From Ornithinicoccus halotolerans (GTDB taxonomy: Bacteria; Actinomycetota; Actinomycetes; Actinomycetales; Dermatophilaceae), in NCBI RefSeq assembly GCF_009602535.1, contig NZ_WIQI01000004.1:28888-92887 (forward strand): a stretch of 64,000 nt of DNA. Direction: 5' to 3'. Made by a program: the position numbers and the translations under genes. This document shows positions 54,291 through 63,472 of this stretch, piece after piece. Under the pieces are notes generated by a model, which made no database searches, was not told the DNA's origin, and was given only the letters and a program-made list of their open reading frames with translations. Each line of letters begins with the position of its first letter. Within the stretch, counting starts at the first letter, position 1.

Positions 54291-54848
54291 ATGGCAAAGC
54301 TCATCTACTCGATGGTCACCTCGCTCGACGGCTACGCCGAGGCGGCGGAGGGCGACCTCGGCGCCGGAGCCGAGGACCAGGAGGTGCATACCTTCATCAA
54401 CGACGTCTTCCGCTCCGTCGGCACGTACCTCTACGGCCGACGGATGTACGAGACGATGGTCTACTGGGAGACCGCGCACACCGAGCCTGACCAGCCGCCG
54501 CACATCCTGCAGTACGCCCGTGACTGGCAGGCCGCGGAGAAGGTCGTGTACTCCACGACGTTGGAGTCGGTGTCCAGCGCGAAGACCAGGATCGAGCGGA
54601 CCTTCGACCCGGACGCGGTGCGCAAGCTCAAGGCCGAGACTGATGACGACCTGACCGTCGACGGGCCGACTCTCGCGGCCCAGGCGATCGCGGCTGGTCT
54701 GGTGGATGAGTACCACCTCTTCATCACTACGAGCGTGGTCGGCGGCGGCACGCGGTTCTTCCCCGACGGTGTTCGTCTCGACCTCGAGCTGGTCGAGGAG
54801 CGTGCCTTCGACAGCGGACTGATCTACGCGCGCTACCGGACGCGCTGA
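54291..54848 (+). CDS. Dihydrofolate reductase family protein (RibD C-terminal-like)
   Basis: 185 residues. KLIYSMVTSLDGYAE, YGRRMYETMVYWE and HLFITTSVVGGGTRFF mark the RibD C-terminal/DHFR-like fold that binds NADPH. Physiological substrate unknown. A second member lies at 56004; they differ in sequence and are not a recent duplication. GAGGAGACGC ahead of ATG. Confidence 0.92.
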   Translation: MAKLIYSMVTSLDGYAEAAEGDLGAGAEDQEVHTFINDVFRSVGTYLYGRRMYETMVYWETAHTEPDQPPHILQYARDWQAAEKVVYSTTLESVSSAKTRIERTFDPDAVRKLKAETDDDLTVDGPTLAAQAIAAGLVDEYHLFITTSVVGGGTRFFPDGVRLDLELVEERAFDSGLIYARYRTR

Positions 54849-55099
54849 GTCGCACCGGTTGGTGACGCTGCGGGCCGAGCCGGCGCAGCTGAGCCCGGTC
54901 CGGCCGCGACGGCTCCTGGCACGTGGAACAGGCGCAGCCTCAGCAGCGGCCAACTGGTTCGCGGTCGCCTGGTACTCGTCCGTTCCAGTTGCCGGTCAGC
55001 ACCAGTGTTGGGACCGCGGCGAACACGGAAGCTCTGAGGTCGTCGTTCGAGGGTGGGTCTCAGGGCTGCGAACCGTCGCGCCACAGGCCCGAGGAGGGC

Positions 55100-55756
55100 T
55101 CAGGACTCCTTGCGCGCCAGGAGCATCAGCCAGTTGCTCTCCCTGGCGTCATCGCCAGGGAAGGTCCACTCGATGGTGAGCCCGGCGTTCTCCAGCAGGG
55201 CGCGGAAGGCGGGCTCGGTCCAGAGCACGGTGAAGTAGGAGTTGCCCGAGTCACCGACCTCCCAGAACTCACCGAGTCCCTCGCGGATCGCGACCAGGAA
55301 GACCCCTCCGGGCTGCAGGGCCGCGGCCACTCTGCGCAGGAATACTGGGAGCTGGGCCCGGTCGAGGTGTTGCAGCACCGCCAGTGCCATCACCGCGTCG
55401 TACGGGCCGCCGAGCTCGTCGCTGGTGACGTCGAGCTTCTCGACGCGCTTGCCCCGTTCAGCCTGGAAGTCGATGAAGGCGCTCGCGACCTCGGTTCGCC
55501 GCACCGCGACACCCTGCGACTCGACGAAGTCGGCGTCCCAACCAGGTCCCGAGCCCACTTCGAGCACAGTGCCACCGGCTGGCACCGCGGTGACCAGTCG
55601 ACGCAGGCCGTGGCGGCTGAACGCTGCCGCACCAGAGGAGTCAGGGGCGGTGTCCTCGGCGTACTCCCGGGCGATCCGTTCATAGGAGTCGACCGTGCGG
55701 CGGTTGGCCGAGTCGATGCCGTCCTGCGGCTCGGGGCTGCGTCGACGTGTGGTCAC
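55100..55756 (-). CDS. SAM-dependent methyltransferase
   Basis: 218 residues. Class I Rossmann methyltransferase: VLEVGSGPGWDADFVE binds S-adenosylmethionine, KLDVTSDEL is motif II, and YDAVMALAVLQHLDRAQLPVFLRRVAAALQPGGVFLV gives motifs III-IV. Substrate unknown. GTG at 55756 chosen; TAGGCT lies 7 bp upstream as a -10 box for a leaderless transcript. Confidence 0.9.
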   Translation of the reverse strand: MTTRRRSPEPQDGIDSANRRTVDSYERIAREYAEDTAPDSSGAAAFSRHGLRRLVTAVPAGGTVLEVGSGPGWDADFVESQGVAVRRTEVASAFIDFQAERGKRVEKLDVTSDELGGPYDAVMALAVLQHLDRAQLPVFLRRVAAALQPGGVFLVAIREGLGEFWEVGDSGNSYFTVLWTEPAFRALLENAGLTIEWTFPGDDARESNWLMLLARKES

Positions 55757-56003
55757 CGTGCTGAGCCTAGGCCCCGCCCGGGTGGACGGAGCGGCTACGA
55801 GCACCGCCTTGGCAGTGAGGAGACACCCGAGACCGTGGACAGCATCGCCAGCTCACTGGTTCGTCTGGTGGCGCCAGCCCGGTGCCAGCGAGCTAGGTCT
55901 CGATCCAGTACCGGCGGTAGAAACGGCCGCATCCCCGCTGACCGCCCGGCCGTGCCGGATCAAGCGGGACGACGGGCCTCACCGCCAGGCGTCGGGATGC
56001 GGG

Positions 56004-56567
56004 TCAGTCCGACTCAGCGCGGACGCGCCGGTAGCACTCGTAGACCACGCGCGAGCCGAACGTGCGGGTCTCGGTCAGCGCCAGCGGGAGGTGCTCGGTG
56101 ACCGGCGGCAGGAACGGCGTGCCACCACCGACGAGGACCGGGTAACGGACCATGCGGAGCTCGTCGACGAGGTCGAGCGCGATCGCAGCCGCCGCCAGGC
56201 CGGCGCCGCCGATCGAGACGTCCCTGTCGGTCGCCTGGAGCGCGGAAGCGACCTCCTCGGCCACCGGGGACTCGGCGAGCCGGGCGTTGCCCACGACACT
56301 GTCCAGCGTGTGGCTGAAGACGACCTTCGGGATCGCGCTCCAGACGTCGGCGAACGCGGCCCGGAGCTCGTCGCTGCGCATCGACGGGTCGGTCTCCCAC
56401 GGCAGCATCGTCTCGTACAGCCTGCGGCCGCACAGGTAGCCGCCGAGCTCGCTCACCCGCGCGAGGTGGAAGCGAAACAGCTCCTCGCTCGGGGCTGTCC
56501 ACCCGAACGCGCCCTCGCGGTCGGCGATGAAGCCGTCCACCGAGACGCTCATCGAGTAGATCAGCAT
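56004..56567 (-). CDS. Dihydrofolate reductase family protein (RibD C-terminal-like), second copy
   Basis: 187 residues. LIYSMSVSVDGFIAD, GGYLCGRRLYETM, SIGGAGLAAAAIALDLVDELR and YPVLVGGGTPFLPP are family hallmarks, including the glycine-rich NADPH site. Function unknown. Lies alone; upstream is a region with the VOC gene. Confidence 0.92.
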   Translation of the reverse strand: MLIYSMSVSVDGFIADREGAFGWTAPSEELFRFHLARVSELGGYLCGRRLYETMLPWETDPSMRSDELRAAFADVWSAIPKVVFSHTLDSVVGNARLAESPVAEEVASALQATDRDVSIGGAGLAAAAIALDLVDELRMVRYPVLVGGGTPFLPPVTEHLPLALTETRTFGSRVVYECYRRVRAESD

Positions 56568-56700
56568 GGCCTCCTGATCGTCGCACGGCAGCGACGATGA
56601 CGGGGCAACGCCTCACACTGAGCTTGTCATGGGGCACTCCTTCCCGTTGCTGCCACGGAAACCAGGAGGCCACCGGAGGCACCGAGCGCTACCGTCAGCC

Positions 56701-57063
56701 ATGGTCGACCACGCGACGCCCAACTTGCCGGCCCGGGACCCCGCTGCCACCTCACGGTTCTACTCGAGTCTCGGCTTCCGGGAGGCTTACCGCGACGAGT
56801 CCTGGATGATCCTGACGCGCGGCACGGTGATGCTCGAGTTCTTCCCCGACCCGGACCTGGACCCGGCGACCAGCGGTTTCAGCTGCTGCCTACGCCTGGA
56901 CGACGCCGAGGCATTCCTTCACGTCTGCCGTGCCGCCGGGCTCCCGGAGGCCACCCAAGGCTGGCCGCGGATCCACCCGCTGCACCGTGAGCCGTCCGGC
57001 CTGCGGATCGGTGCCCTCGTCGACTTGGACGGGACGCTGCTGCGGCTGATCCAGCGGACGTGA
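56701..57063 (+). CDS. Bleomycin-resistance-type VOC protein
   Basis: 120 residues. Vicinal oxygen chelate fold with DHATPNLPARDPAATSRFYSSLGF, GTVMLEFFPDPDLDPATS, CCLRLDDAEAF and ALVDLDGTLLRLIQ, a pattern of the bleomycin-binding resistance proteins and their close relatives. It may sequester a glycopeptide drug, but many homologues have no tested role. Confidence 0.85.
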   Translation: MVDHATPNLPARDPAATSRFYSSLGFREAYRDESWMILTRGTVMLEFFPDPDLDPATSGFSCCLRLDDAEAFLHVCRAAGLPEATQGWPRIHPLHREPSGLRIGALVDLDGTLLRLIQRT

Positions 57064-57069
57064 CCGCCG

Positions 57070-57687
57070 CTACGAACGCAGCGCGCTCAGCACGAGCCAC
57101 AGTCCGGCGAGCACGATGCCGACGGCGAAGACCCGGTCGACGGTCGTGACGGCCCTGGTGCGATGAGCCCACCGGGCGACCGTGGCCCCCAGCGCCCCCC
57201 AGGCCACGAAGGCCACGAGGTTGTTGAGGGTGAACACGGTCGTCACCCATGCGGTGCTGGCCAGATCCCCGGCGGCTGGGAAGGCCGCGAACATGAGGGC
57301 GATGATGACGTAGGCCTTCCCGTTCAGGAGGAGCAGCAGGACCCCCGACGCGAACCCGGGCGTCGACGCGGTCTGACGGCCGCCGTCCTCCAGCACGCCC
57401 TCACCCGCGGCGCGCCAGGACCGCCATCCCAGCCAGACCATGTAGACGCCGCCGGCTGCGGCCATCGCAGCCAACAGGCCCGGCCGGTTCAGCAACGCCA
57501 CCCCCACCCCCGCGCCGATCGCGATGGTCACCAGCCAGGTGGCCAGGTGGTAGCCCGCCAGTGCAGGCACTGACCCCCGCAGGCCCGCCCGGGCTCCCAG
57601 CGCAGCGAAGAACTGGTTCCCCGGTCCCGGGCTGTAGGCGAGGGGGAAGAGGAAGGTGACCAGAGCCACGGTCTGTGCGAACGACAT
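57070..57687 (-). CDS. LysE family translocator
   Basis: 205 residues with six predicted membrane helices. The LysE/RhtB signature SPGPGNQFF is near the N-terminus, and GFASGVLLLLLNGKAYVIIAL fits helix 3-4. Exports amino acids or related compounds. Ends 7 bp after the VOC gene, convergent with it. ATG at 57687 chosen; longer in-frame extension lacks membrane character. Confidence 0.9.
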   Translation of the reverse strand: MSFAQTVALVTFLFPLAYSPGPGNQFFAALGARAGLRGSVPALAGYHLATWLVTIAIGAGVGVALLNRPGLLAAMAAAGGVYMVWLGWRSWRAAGEGVLEDGGRQTASTPGFASGVLLLLLNGKAYVIIALMFAAFPAAGDLASTAWVTTVFTLNNLVAFVAWGALGATVARWAHRTRAVTTVDRVFAVGIVLAGLWLVLSALRS

Positions 57688-57841
57688 GCTGGCAGTGTTG
57701 CGACCGTCCACCAGGACGGCTGGCGGAAATGCGCCGTCGCGCTCCGGTGCGGCGCGGACGCGGCCGCGTCGCGACACCTCTTCGCCGGCCTGGCATCCTG
57801 CTGTCACCGGCAGCGCGACGAGACCGACCGGAAGGTGAACC

Positions 57842-58528
57842 GTGGGCCCGAGCGTCGAGATCCCCCGCAGCCGGGACGGGAGCGTGCACGTCACCGACGA
57901 GCGCATCAACACGCTGTCCCACCTGGTAGGGGCCTGCCTGGCCGTGCTCGGCAGCGCGATCCTCCTCGCACACGCCGCGGAGCAGGGCGACCCGTGGCGG
58001 ATCGTGGGGCTCAGCCTCTACTGCGCCTCACTGGTGACGCTGTTCGTCTGCAGCACGGTGCACCACGCCCTCGACCGGGGACCCCGGGTCAACGAGCTGC
58101 TGCGCACCCTCGACTACACCTCCGTGTTCTTCCTCATCGCTGGCACCGTGACGCCGATCGTGCTGGTGCTCTACCGCACCACGTTCGGCTGGGCGGTGCT
58201 CGGAGCGGTCTGGGTCATCGCCGTCGTCGGCATCGTGCTGCGCTCGGTATGGCGCCAGCTGCCGAAGCCGGTGACCAGCACCCTCTACATCGTGCTGGGG
58301 TGGATGCCGGTCGCGCTGGTCGGCTCGGGGGTGCAGGTGCCGCTGGGGGCGCTGGCACTGATGGCGGCCGGCGGGCTGGTCTACAGCGTGGGCTTCGTCA
58401 TCTTCGTCATCGAGCGACCCAACCCTGTCCCGGGAGCGTTCGGCTTCCACGAGCTGTGGCACCTGCTGGTGATCCTCGCCGCCGCGCTGCACTTCCTGCT
58501 CATGTACCGCTACGTGCTGCCAGCCTGA
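57842..58528 (+). CDS. Hemolysin III / PAQR family membrane protein (TrhA-like)
   Basis: 228 residues with seven membrane helices. Family zinc-type histidines and Ser/Asp: CSTVHHAL in helix 2, YTSVFFLIAGT with Asp just before (LDYTSVF), and FGFHELWHLLV in the last helix. Homologues affect membrane lipid homeostasis. GTG start at 57842 behind GGAAGGTGAACC. Confidence 0.92.
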   Translation: MGPSVEIPRSRDGSVHVTDERINTLSHLVGACLAVLGSAILLAHAAEQGDPWRIVGLSLYCASLVTLFVCSTVHHALDRGPRVNELLRTLDYTSVFFLIAGTVTPIVLVLYRTTFGWAVLGAVWVIAVVGIVLRSVWRQLPKPVTSTLYIVLGWMPVALVGSGVQVPLGALALMAAGGLVYSVGFVIFVIERPNPVPGAFGFHELWHLLVILAAALHFLLMYRYVLPA

Positions 58529-58542
58529 CGAGACGCAGCGGC

Positions 58543-59115
58543 TCAGCTCACGTCCACGCCGGCCTCGCGCATCTGCCCCACCGCGGCCGTCGTGGTCTCC
58601 GGGGCGACCCCCGCGGTCAGGTCCAGCAGCACCCGGGTGGTGAAGCCCATCCGGGCCGAGTCGAGCGCGGTCGCCCGCACGCAGTGGTCGGTGGCGATGC
58701 CCACCACGTCGACCGTGTCGACACCGCGCTCCCGCAGCCAGTCGGCGAGCGCCACCGACCGACCCGCCTCCTCGGTGTGCCCCTCGAACCCGCTGTAGGC
58801 GGCGTCGTGGTGGCCCTTGCGGAACACCGCCGCCACCTGAAGGGCGTCAACGATCTCGGGGCGGAACTCGGCGCCGCGGGTGCCGGCCGCGCAGTGCACC
58901 GGCCAGCTGTCCACGAAGTCGGGCTCCTCGGACCAGTGCGCGCCGGGGTCGTGGTGCCAGTCCGCGGTGGCCACGACCTGGTCGTACTCACCGCGGTGGC
59001 GCAGGAGGTGCTCGTTGATGCGGCGGGCGGTCTCGATGCCGCCGTCGACCCCCATCGACCCGCCCTCGCAGAAGTCGTGCTGGACGTCGACGATCAGCAG
59101 GGCACGAGAGCTCAT
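58543..59115 (-). CDS. pncA: Nicotinamidase
   Basis: 190 residues. Isochorismatase-fold hydrolase of nicotinamide to nicotinate. Catalytic triad: Asp in VDVQHDFCEGG, Lys in FRKGHH and Cys in GIATDHCVRAT; metal ligands in ADWHHDPGAHW. It also activates pyrazinamide in mycobacteria. The next gene upstream on the same strand is nicotinate phosphoribosyltransferase, so the pair salvages nicotinamide to NAD. Confidence 0.95.
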   Translation of the reverse strand: MSSRALLIVDVQHDFCEGGSMGVDGGIETARRINEHLLRHRGEYDQVVATADWHHDPGAHWSEEPDFVDSWPVHCAAGTRGAEFRPEIVDALQVAAVFRKGHHDAAYSGFEGHTEEAGRSVALADWLRERGVDTVDVVGIATDHCVRATALDSARMGFTTRVLLDLTAGVAPETTTAAVGQMREAGVDVS

Positions 59116-59134
59116 CCCGCCACGATAGAGCGGC

Positions 59135-60493
59135 TCAGGCGTCCTCCTCGACCTCCACCCGGGAGCCCTCGTCCTGGTAGACGGTGCGGATCGCCGGGTC
59201 GCCGTGGGACATCCGCAGCGCCCGGGAGGGCAGCTCGGCCCGGGCCATCGCGTGGTGCTCGCGGGCGGTGTGGGCGTCGGTGGCGGCCACCACCTCGCCG
59301 CCGCGGACCAGCGGCACCAGCAGCGACCGGTCGTCGCCGTCGTCGTGCGGGTGCTCCCCGATCCCGAGCACCTCCCGCTCGGCGACCCCCGCGGCGTTGC
59401 GCCGCCGCAGCGCGAACTTGCGCCCACCGATCGAGGTCTTGTCCCGGCTGGCCTTGGCCACCGCCTCCAGCTCACCGGAGTCGCCCTCCCTGGCGACCAG
59501 CTTGTAGACCATGCCGGCCGCCGGCGCCCCGGAGCCGGTCACCACCCGGGTCCCGACGCCGTAGGCGTCGACGGGGGCGGCCGCCAGCGCCGCGATGGAG
59601 TGCTCGTCCAGGTCCGAGGTCACCACGATGCGGGTGTCCCGGGCGCCCAGCTGGTCCAGCTGGGCGCGCACCTCGTGCGCCTGGGACACCAGGTCGCCGG
59701 AGTCCAGCCGGACGCCGCCGAGCTCGGGGCCGGCCAGCTCCACGGCCAGCTCGACCGCGCCGGTCACGTCGTAGGTGTCGACCAGCAGCGTCGTCGACAG
59801 GCCCAGGCTCTTCAGCTGCGAGGCGAACGCCGAGCGCTCGTCGTCGTGCAGCAGCGTGAACGAGTGCGCCGCCGTGCCCATCGTCGGCACCCCGTGGGAG
59901 CGGCCGGCCTCCAGGTTGGAGGTGGCCTGGAAGCCGGCGATGTAGGCGGCGCGGGCCGCGGCCACCGCCGAGTGCTCCTCGGTGCGACGCGAACCCATCT
60001 CGATGCAGGGCCGGTCACCGGCGGCCGCGGTCATCCGGGAGGCGGCCGAGGCCACCGCGGAGTCGTGGTTCAGCATCGACAGCGCCAGCGTCTCCAGGAC
60101 CACCCCCTCGGCGAAGGTCGACTCCACCACCAGCACCGGGCTGCCCGGGAAGTAGCACTCACCCTCGGCGTAGCCCCAGATGTCGCCGGTGAACCGGTAG
60201 TCGGCCAGGTAGTCCAGCGTGGGCCGGTCCACGACCCCGGTGTCGCCGAGGAACTCCAGCTCCGGGTCGCCGAAGCGGAAGTCCGCCAGCGCCTGCAGGA
60301 ACCGGCCGGTGCCGGCGACGACGCCGTAGCGGCGGCCGTCGGGCAGGTGCCGGGCGAACGTCTCGAAGACGCACCGCCGGTGCGCGTGCCCGGAGGCCAG
60401 CGTCGCCTGCAGCATCGTCAGCTCGTAGTGGTCGGTCAGCAGCGCGGTGCTGGTGCGGGGACCGGTCGGTGGGCTCGGGTTCGGTGCGCTCAC
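59135..60493 (-). CDS. pncB: Nicotinate phosphoribosyltransferase
   Basis: 452 residues. Joins nicotinate and PRPP in NAD salvage. Motifs: ALLTDHYELTMLQA at the start, ARHLPDGRRYGVVAG, EMGSRRTEEHSAVAAARAAYIAGFQATSN with the active-site His, and GVRLDSGDL. Operon with pncA 19 bp downstream. Divergent from clpS with only 23 bp between starts, so promoters overlap. Confidence 0.95.
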   Translation of the reverse strand: MSAPNPSPPTGPRTSTALLTDHYELTMLQATLASGHAHRRCVFETFARHLPDGRRYGVVAGTGRFLQALADFRFGDPELEFLGDTGVVDRPTLDYLADYRFTGDIWGYAEGECYFPGSPVLVVESTFAEGVVLETLALSMLNHDSAVASAASRMTAAAGDRPCIEMGSRRTEEHSAVAAARAAYIAGFQATSNLEAGRSHGVPTMGTAAHSFTLLHDDERSAFASQLKSLGLSTTLLVDTYDVTGAVELAVELAGPELGGVRLDSGDLVSQAHEVRAQLDQLGARDTRIVVTSDLDEHSIAALAAAPVDAYGVGTRVVTGSGAPAAGMVYKLVAREGDSGELEAVAKASRDKTSIGGRKFALRRRNAAGVAEREVLGIGEHPHDDGDDRSLLVPLVRGGEVVAATDAHTAREHHAMARAELPSRALRMSHGDPAIRTVYQDEGSRVEVEEDA

Positions 60494-60516
60494 CCCCCAG
60501 ACTTTAGAGTGGCAGG

Positions 60517-60840
60517 GTGTCCGAGCGACCCACCGAGCCGCCCAGCGGCCCCCCGACCGCCCCGGAGGAGGAGGGCCAGGTCGCGGTCCTGGAGCGTCCG
60601 GACACCGACGTCCCGTGGGTGACGCTGGTGTGGAACGACCCGGTGAACCTGATGAGCTATGTCACCTGGGTCTTCCAGACCCACTTCGGCTACCCCCGCG
60701 ACAAGGCCGAGGCGCTGATGCGCCAGGTCCACCACGAGGGCCGGGCCGTGGTCTCCACCGGCAGCCGGGAGACCATGGAGGCCGACACCGAGGCGATGCA
60801 CGCCTACGGGCTGTGGGCGACCTACCAGAGGGCCGGCTGA
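60517..60840 (+). CDS. clpS: ATP-dependent Clp protease adaptor ClpS
   Basis: 107 residues. N-degron adaptor for ClpAP/Clp[27 protein letters not shown] with the Asn-Asp binding pocket, then [18 protein letters not shown] 30-residue Pro/Glu-rich N-terminal tail is the part that regulates the Clp ATPase. Ends exactly where the DUF2017 gene begins. Confidence 0.96.
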   Translation: MSERPTEPPSGPPTAPEEEGQVAVLERPDTDVPWVTLVWNDPVNLMSYVTWVFQTHFGYPRDKAEALMRQVHHEGRAVVSTGSRETMEADTEAMHAYGLWATYQRAG

Positions 60841-61452
60841 GTGGCCACCGCGTTCCGCCGGAAGGGCGGCCGGCTCGTCGGCAAGCTGGAGCCCGAGGAG
60901 CTCGAGGTGGTCCTCGAGCTGCTGCGGCTGACTCGGGGGTTCGTGGCCCCGGAGGAGCCGTCCGCCGGTGAGCCCGGTGCCGGCCAGGAGGGTGAGAGCC
61001 TGCGCGAGCTGGTGGCCGGGCTGGGAGACGAGGGGCCGGTCCCGGAGCCGGAGGACCCGGCGCTGCGGCGGCTGCTGCCGCCGGCGCACCGCGACGACCC
61101 CGAGCAGGCCGCCGACTTCCGCCGGCTCACCCAGCACAGCCTGCGCAGCCGCAAGGCGGCCACGCTGGCCACCGCGGTGGCGGCACTGGAGGAGGCCGAC
61201 CCGCCGGTCGTCAGCCTCGACGAGGGCCAGGCGCACGCACTCGTGGTCGGGCTGACCGACGTGCGGCTGGTGCTGGGGGAGCGGCTGGGACTGGAGACCG
61301 ACGAGGACGCCGAGCGCCTGCACGAGATGCTCCAGGAGGTGCTCGCCGGCCGGGAGCCGGCCGATGTCGACCCGCACCTGGTGCAGCAGGCCGCCTCCTA
61401 CGACTTCCTCACCTGGCTGCAGGAGACGCTGACCTCGGCGCTGCTGCGCTGA
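60841..61452 (+). CDS. DUF2017 family protein
   Basis: 203 residues, mostly helical, starting GTG right after the clpS stop. KLEPEELEVVLELLRLTRGFV, DFRRLTQHSLRSRKAATLATAV and GLTDVRLVLGERLGLETDEDAE are the family blocks. Conserved beside clpS in actinobacteria; function unknown but likely linked to ClpS-dependent proteolysis (inference from context). Confidence 0.9.
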   Translation: MATAFRRKGGRLVGKLEPEELEVVLELLRLTRGFVAPEEPSAGEPGAGQEGESLRELVAGLGDEGPVPEPEDPALRRLLPPAHRDDPEQAADFRRLTQHSLRSRKAATLATAVAALEEADPPVVSLDEGQAHALVVGLTDVRLVLGERLGLETDEDAERLHEMLQEVLAGREPADVDPHLVQQAASYDFLTWLQETLTSALLR

Positions 61453-61498
61453 GGGCCCGGGGCGGGGCCGGGCCCGGCTGCCTAGAATCGGGGCCACC

Positions 61499-63067
61499 AT
61501 GAGCGCCCCCGACTCCCGCCCCGGTCCCGTCCGCCTCCGCGTCGCGCCCTCGCCCACCGGCGACCCGCACGTGGGGACGGCCTACATGTCGATGTTCGAC
61601 CTGGCCTTCGTCCGGCAGCAGGGCGGGCAGTTCGTGCTGCGCGTCGAGGACACCGACCGCGCCCGGTTCCGTGAGGACAGCGAGCAGCAGGTCTACGACA
61701 TGCTCTCCTGGCTGGGGCTGGACTGGGACGAGGGCCCGGACCGCGGCGGCCCCCACGGCCCCTACCGGCAGTCGGAGCGGCTGGACACCTACCGCCCCTA
61801 CGCCGAGCGGCTGCTCGCCGAGGGCAAGGCCTACCACTGCTGGTGCAGCAACGAGCGGCTGGCGCAGATGCGTGAGGAGCAGCAGCGCGCCAAGCAGCCC
61901 ACCGGCTACGACCGGCTCTGCCACGGCAAGACCCGCGAGGAGCGCGCGCAGCTGCCCGGCTTCAGCGACCAGCCGGTGGTGCGGATGCTGGTGCCCGAGG
62001 ACGTCCAGCTGTCCTTCACCGACCTGGTCCGGGGCGAGGTGTCGGCGCCGCGGCCCGACGACCAGGTCATCCTCAAGGCCGACGGCTTCCCGACCTACCA
62101 CCTGGCCGTCGTGGTCGACGACCACGAGATGGGCATCACCCACGTGGTGCGCGGGGAGGAGTGGATCTCCTCGACCCCCAAGCACATCCTGCTCTACCAG
62201 TGGCTCGGGCTGCCGGTGCCGCAGTTCGCCCACATGCCGCTGCTGCGGGACGAGACCAAGGCCAAGATCTCCAAGCGCCGGAACCCCGCCGCGCGGCTGA
62301 CCTGGTTCCGGGAGCAGGGCTACCTGCCGGAGGCGCTGCTGAACTTCCTGGCGCTGCTGGGCTACCCGCCGATCATCGAGGCTGACGGCACCGAGCGTGA
62401 GGTGTTCACCTTCGCCGAGTTCACCGAGCGCTTCGACTGGGCCAAGGTCAACACCGTGGGCCCGGTCTTCAACCTGGAGAAGCTGAACTGGCTCAACGGC
62501 CACTACATCCGCGAGCTGGAGCTGGCGGACCTGGCCGCGCGGCTGCTGCCCTACCTGCAGCAGGCCGGCGTGCTCGGCCCGCAGCCGACGGCGGGGGAGC
62601 TGGCGCGGCTGCGCGACATCACCGCGCTGATCCAGACCCGGATCGGCCTGCTCACCGAGGCCGCCGACCTGGTCGCGCCGTTCTACCTGCCGGACGAGGA
62701 GATCGAGGTCGCCGACGACGCCCGCAAGCAGCTCAAGGGCGACGCCCCGGCTGCGCTCGGCGCGGCGATCGAGGCGCTGGAGCCGGTCTCCGGTCCCGCC
62801 GGTGACCCGCCGGGGGAGGAGACGGACACCGGGTGGCGGGCCGAGCGGATCGAGGCGGTGCTCCGGGAGGCGCTGGTGGAGGGGCTGGGCCTCAAGCCCC
62901 GGCTGGCGTTCGGGCCGCTGCGGGCGGCGGTCTCCGGTCGCCGGGTCAGCCCGCCGCTGTTCGAGTCCATGGAGATCCTGGGCCGGGACTCCACGCTGGC
63001 CCGGCTGCGCCGGCTGCGGGACGAGCTCGCCGGAGGCGATTTGGGCGCCGCCGGGAGCGACCGGTAA
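61499..63067 (+). CDS. gltX: Glutamyl-tRNA synthetase
   Basis: 522 residues. Class I synthetase: HIGH variant in APSPTGDPHVGTAYM, KMSKS variant in KISKRRN, the connective DTDRARFREDSE and WCSNERLAQM. It charges tRNA-Glu and, in bacteria without GlnRS, probably also tRNA-Gln for later amidation. Strikingly, both its likely substrates, tRNA-Gln(CUG) and tRNA-Glu(CUC), lie directly downstream. An insertion of about 20 residues (GPAGDPPGEETDTG) near the end is unusual. Confidence 0.96.
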   Translation: MSAPDSRPGPVRLRVAPSPTGDPHVGTAYMSMFDLAFVRQQGGQFVLRVEDTDRARFREDSEQQVYDMLSWLGLDWDEGPDRGGPHGPYRQSERLDTYRPYAERLLAEGKAYHCWCSNERLAQMREEQQRAKQPTGYDRLCHGKTREERAQLPGFSDQPVVRMLVPEDVQLSFTDLVRGEVSAPRPDDQVILKADGFPTYHLAVVVDDHEMGITHVVRGEEWISSTPKHILLYQWLGLPVPQFAHMPLLRDETKAKISKRRNPAARLTWFREQGYLPEALLNFLALLGYPPIIEADGTEREVFTFAEFTERFDWAKVNTVGPVFNLEKLNWLNGHYIRELELADLAARLLPYLQQAGVLGPQPTAGELARLRDITALIQTRIGLLTEAADLVAPFYLPDEEIEVADDARKQLKGDAPAALGAAIEALEPVSGPAGDPPGEETDTGWRAERIEAVLREALVEGLGLKPRLAFGPLRAAVSGRRVSPPLFESMEILGRDSTLARLRRLRDELAGGDLGAAGSDR

Positions 63068-63138
63068 GGTAACTCCTCGGTTCGCCGCTCACGGCCGGAC
63101 GTCCCCGGGACGTGCCAGTCCAGGCGGGGATACCCCCT

Positions 63139-63210
63139 TGGGGTATGGTGTAATTGGCAGCACGACTGATTCTGGTTCAGTTAGTCTAGGTTCGAGTCCT
63201 GGTACCCCAG
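63139..63210 (+). tRNA. tRNA-Gln (anticodon CUG)
   Basis: Acceptor TGGGGTA (63139-63145) pairs with TACCCCA (63203-63209), discriminator G. Anticodon stem ACTGA/TCAGT with loop TTCTGGT gives anticodon CTG. T-arm GGTTCGAGTCC present; CCA not encoded. The U1-A72 pair is typical of tRNA-Gln. Confidence 0.95.
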
Positions 63211-63315
63211 CGCTGTGACGCCCGCTCGTCATCCCCGCCCGGCCCGCGCTGCGGATTCGGTGCGAAGGCGCTGATCGGGTAAGGTGTCGGCTCGGCTGAC
63301 CAGCCGGAACAGCAC

Positions 63316-63388
63316 GGCCCCGTTGTGTAGCGGCCTAGCACGCCGCCCTCTCAAGGCGGTAGCGCGGGTTCGAATCCCGTCGGGGCTA
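63316..63388 (+). tRNA. tRNA-Glu (anticodon CUC)
   Basis: Acceptor GGCCCCG (63316-63322) pairs with CGGGGCT (63381-63387) with a G-U end pair, discriminator A. Stem CCGCC/GGCGG with loop CTCTCAA gives anticodon CTC. T-arm GGGTTCGAATCCC present; CCA not encoded. Confidence 0.95.
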
Positions 63389-63395
63389 CGCTCCC

Positions 63396-63427
63396 GAAGG
63401 CCCCCGACCACCCGGTCGGGGGCCTTC
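63396..63427 (+). terminator. Hairpin after tRNA-Glu
   Basis: GAAGGCCCCCGACC (63396-63409), loop ACCC, GGTCGGGGGCCTTC (63414-63427): a perfect 14-bp stem. It closes the tRNA unit and may also serve the convergent gene at 63473. Confidence 0.8.
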
Positions 63428-63472
63428 GTCGTCCGCCGGGGCCGGGGCGTCGAACCGGGACCGGGGCGCAGG

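Noticed and set aside
61409..62503. Minus-strand frame opposite gltX
   Set aside because: Shadow frame; gltX is complete with both synthetase motifs.
63229..63411. Minus-strand frame reading DGIRTRATAL
   Set aside because: Antisense of tRNA-Glu; a frequent false protein.
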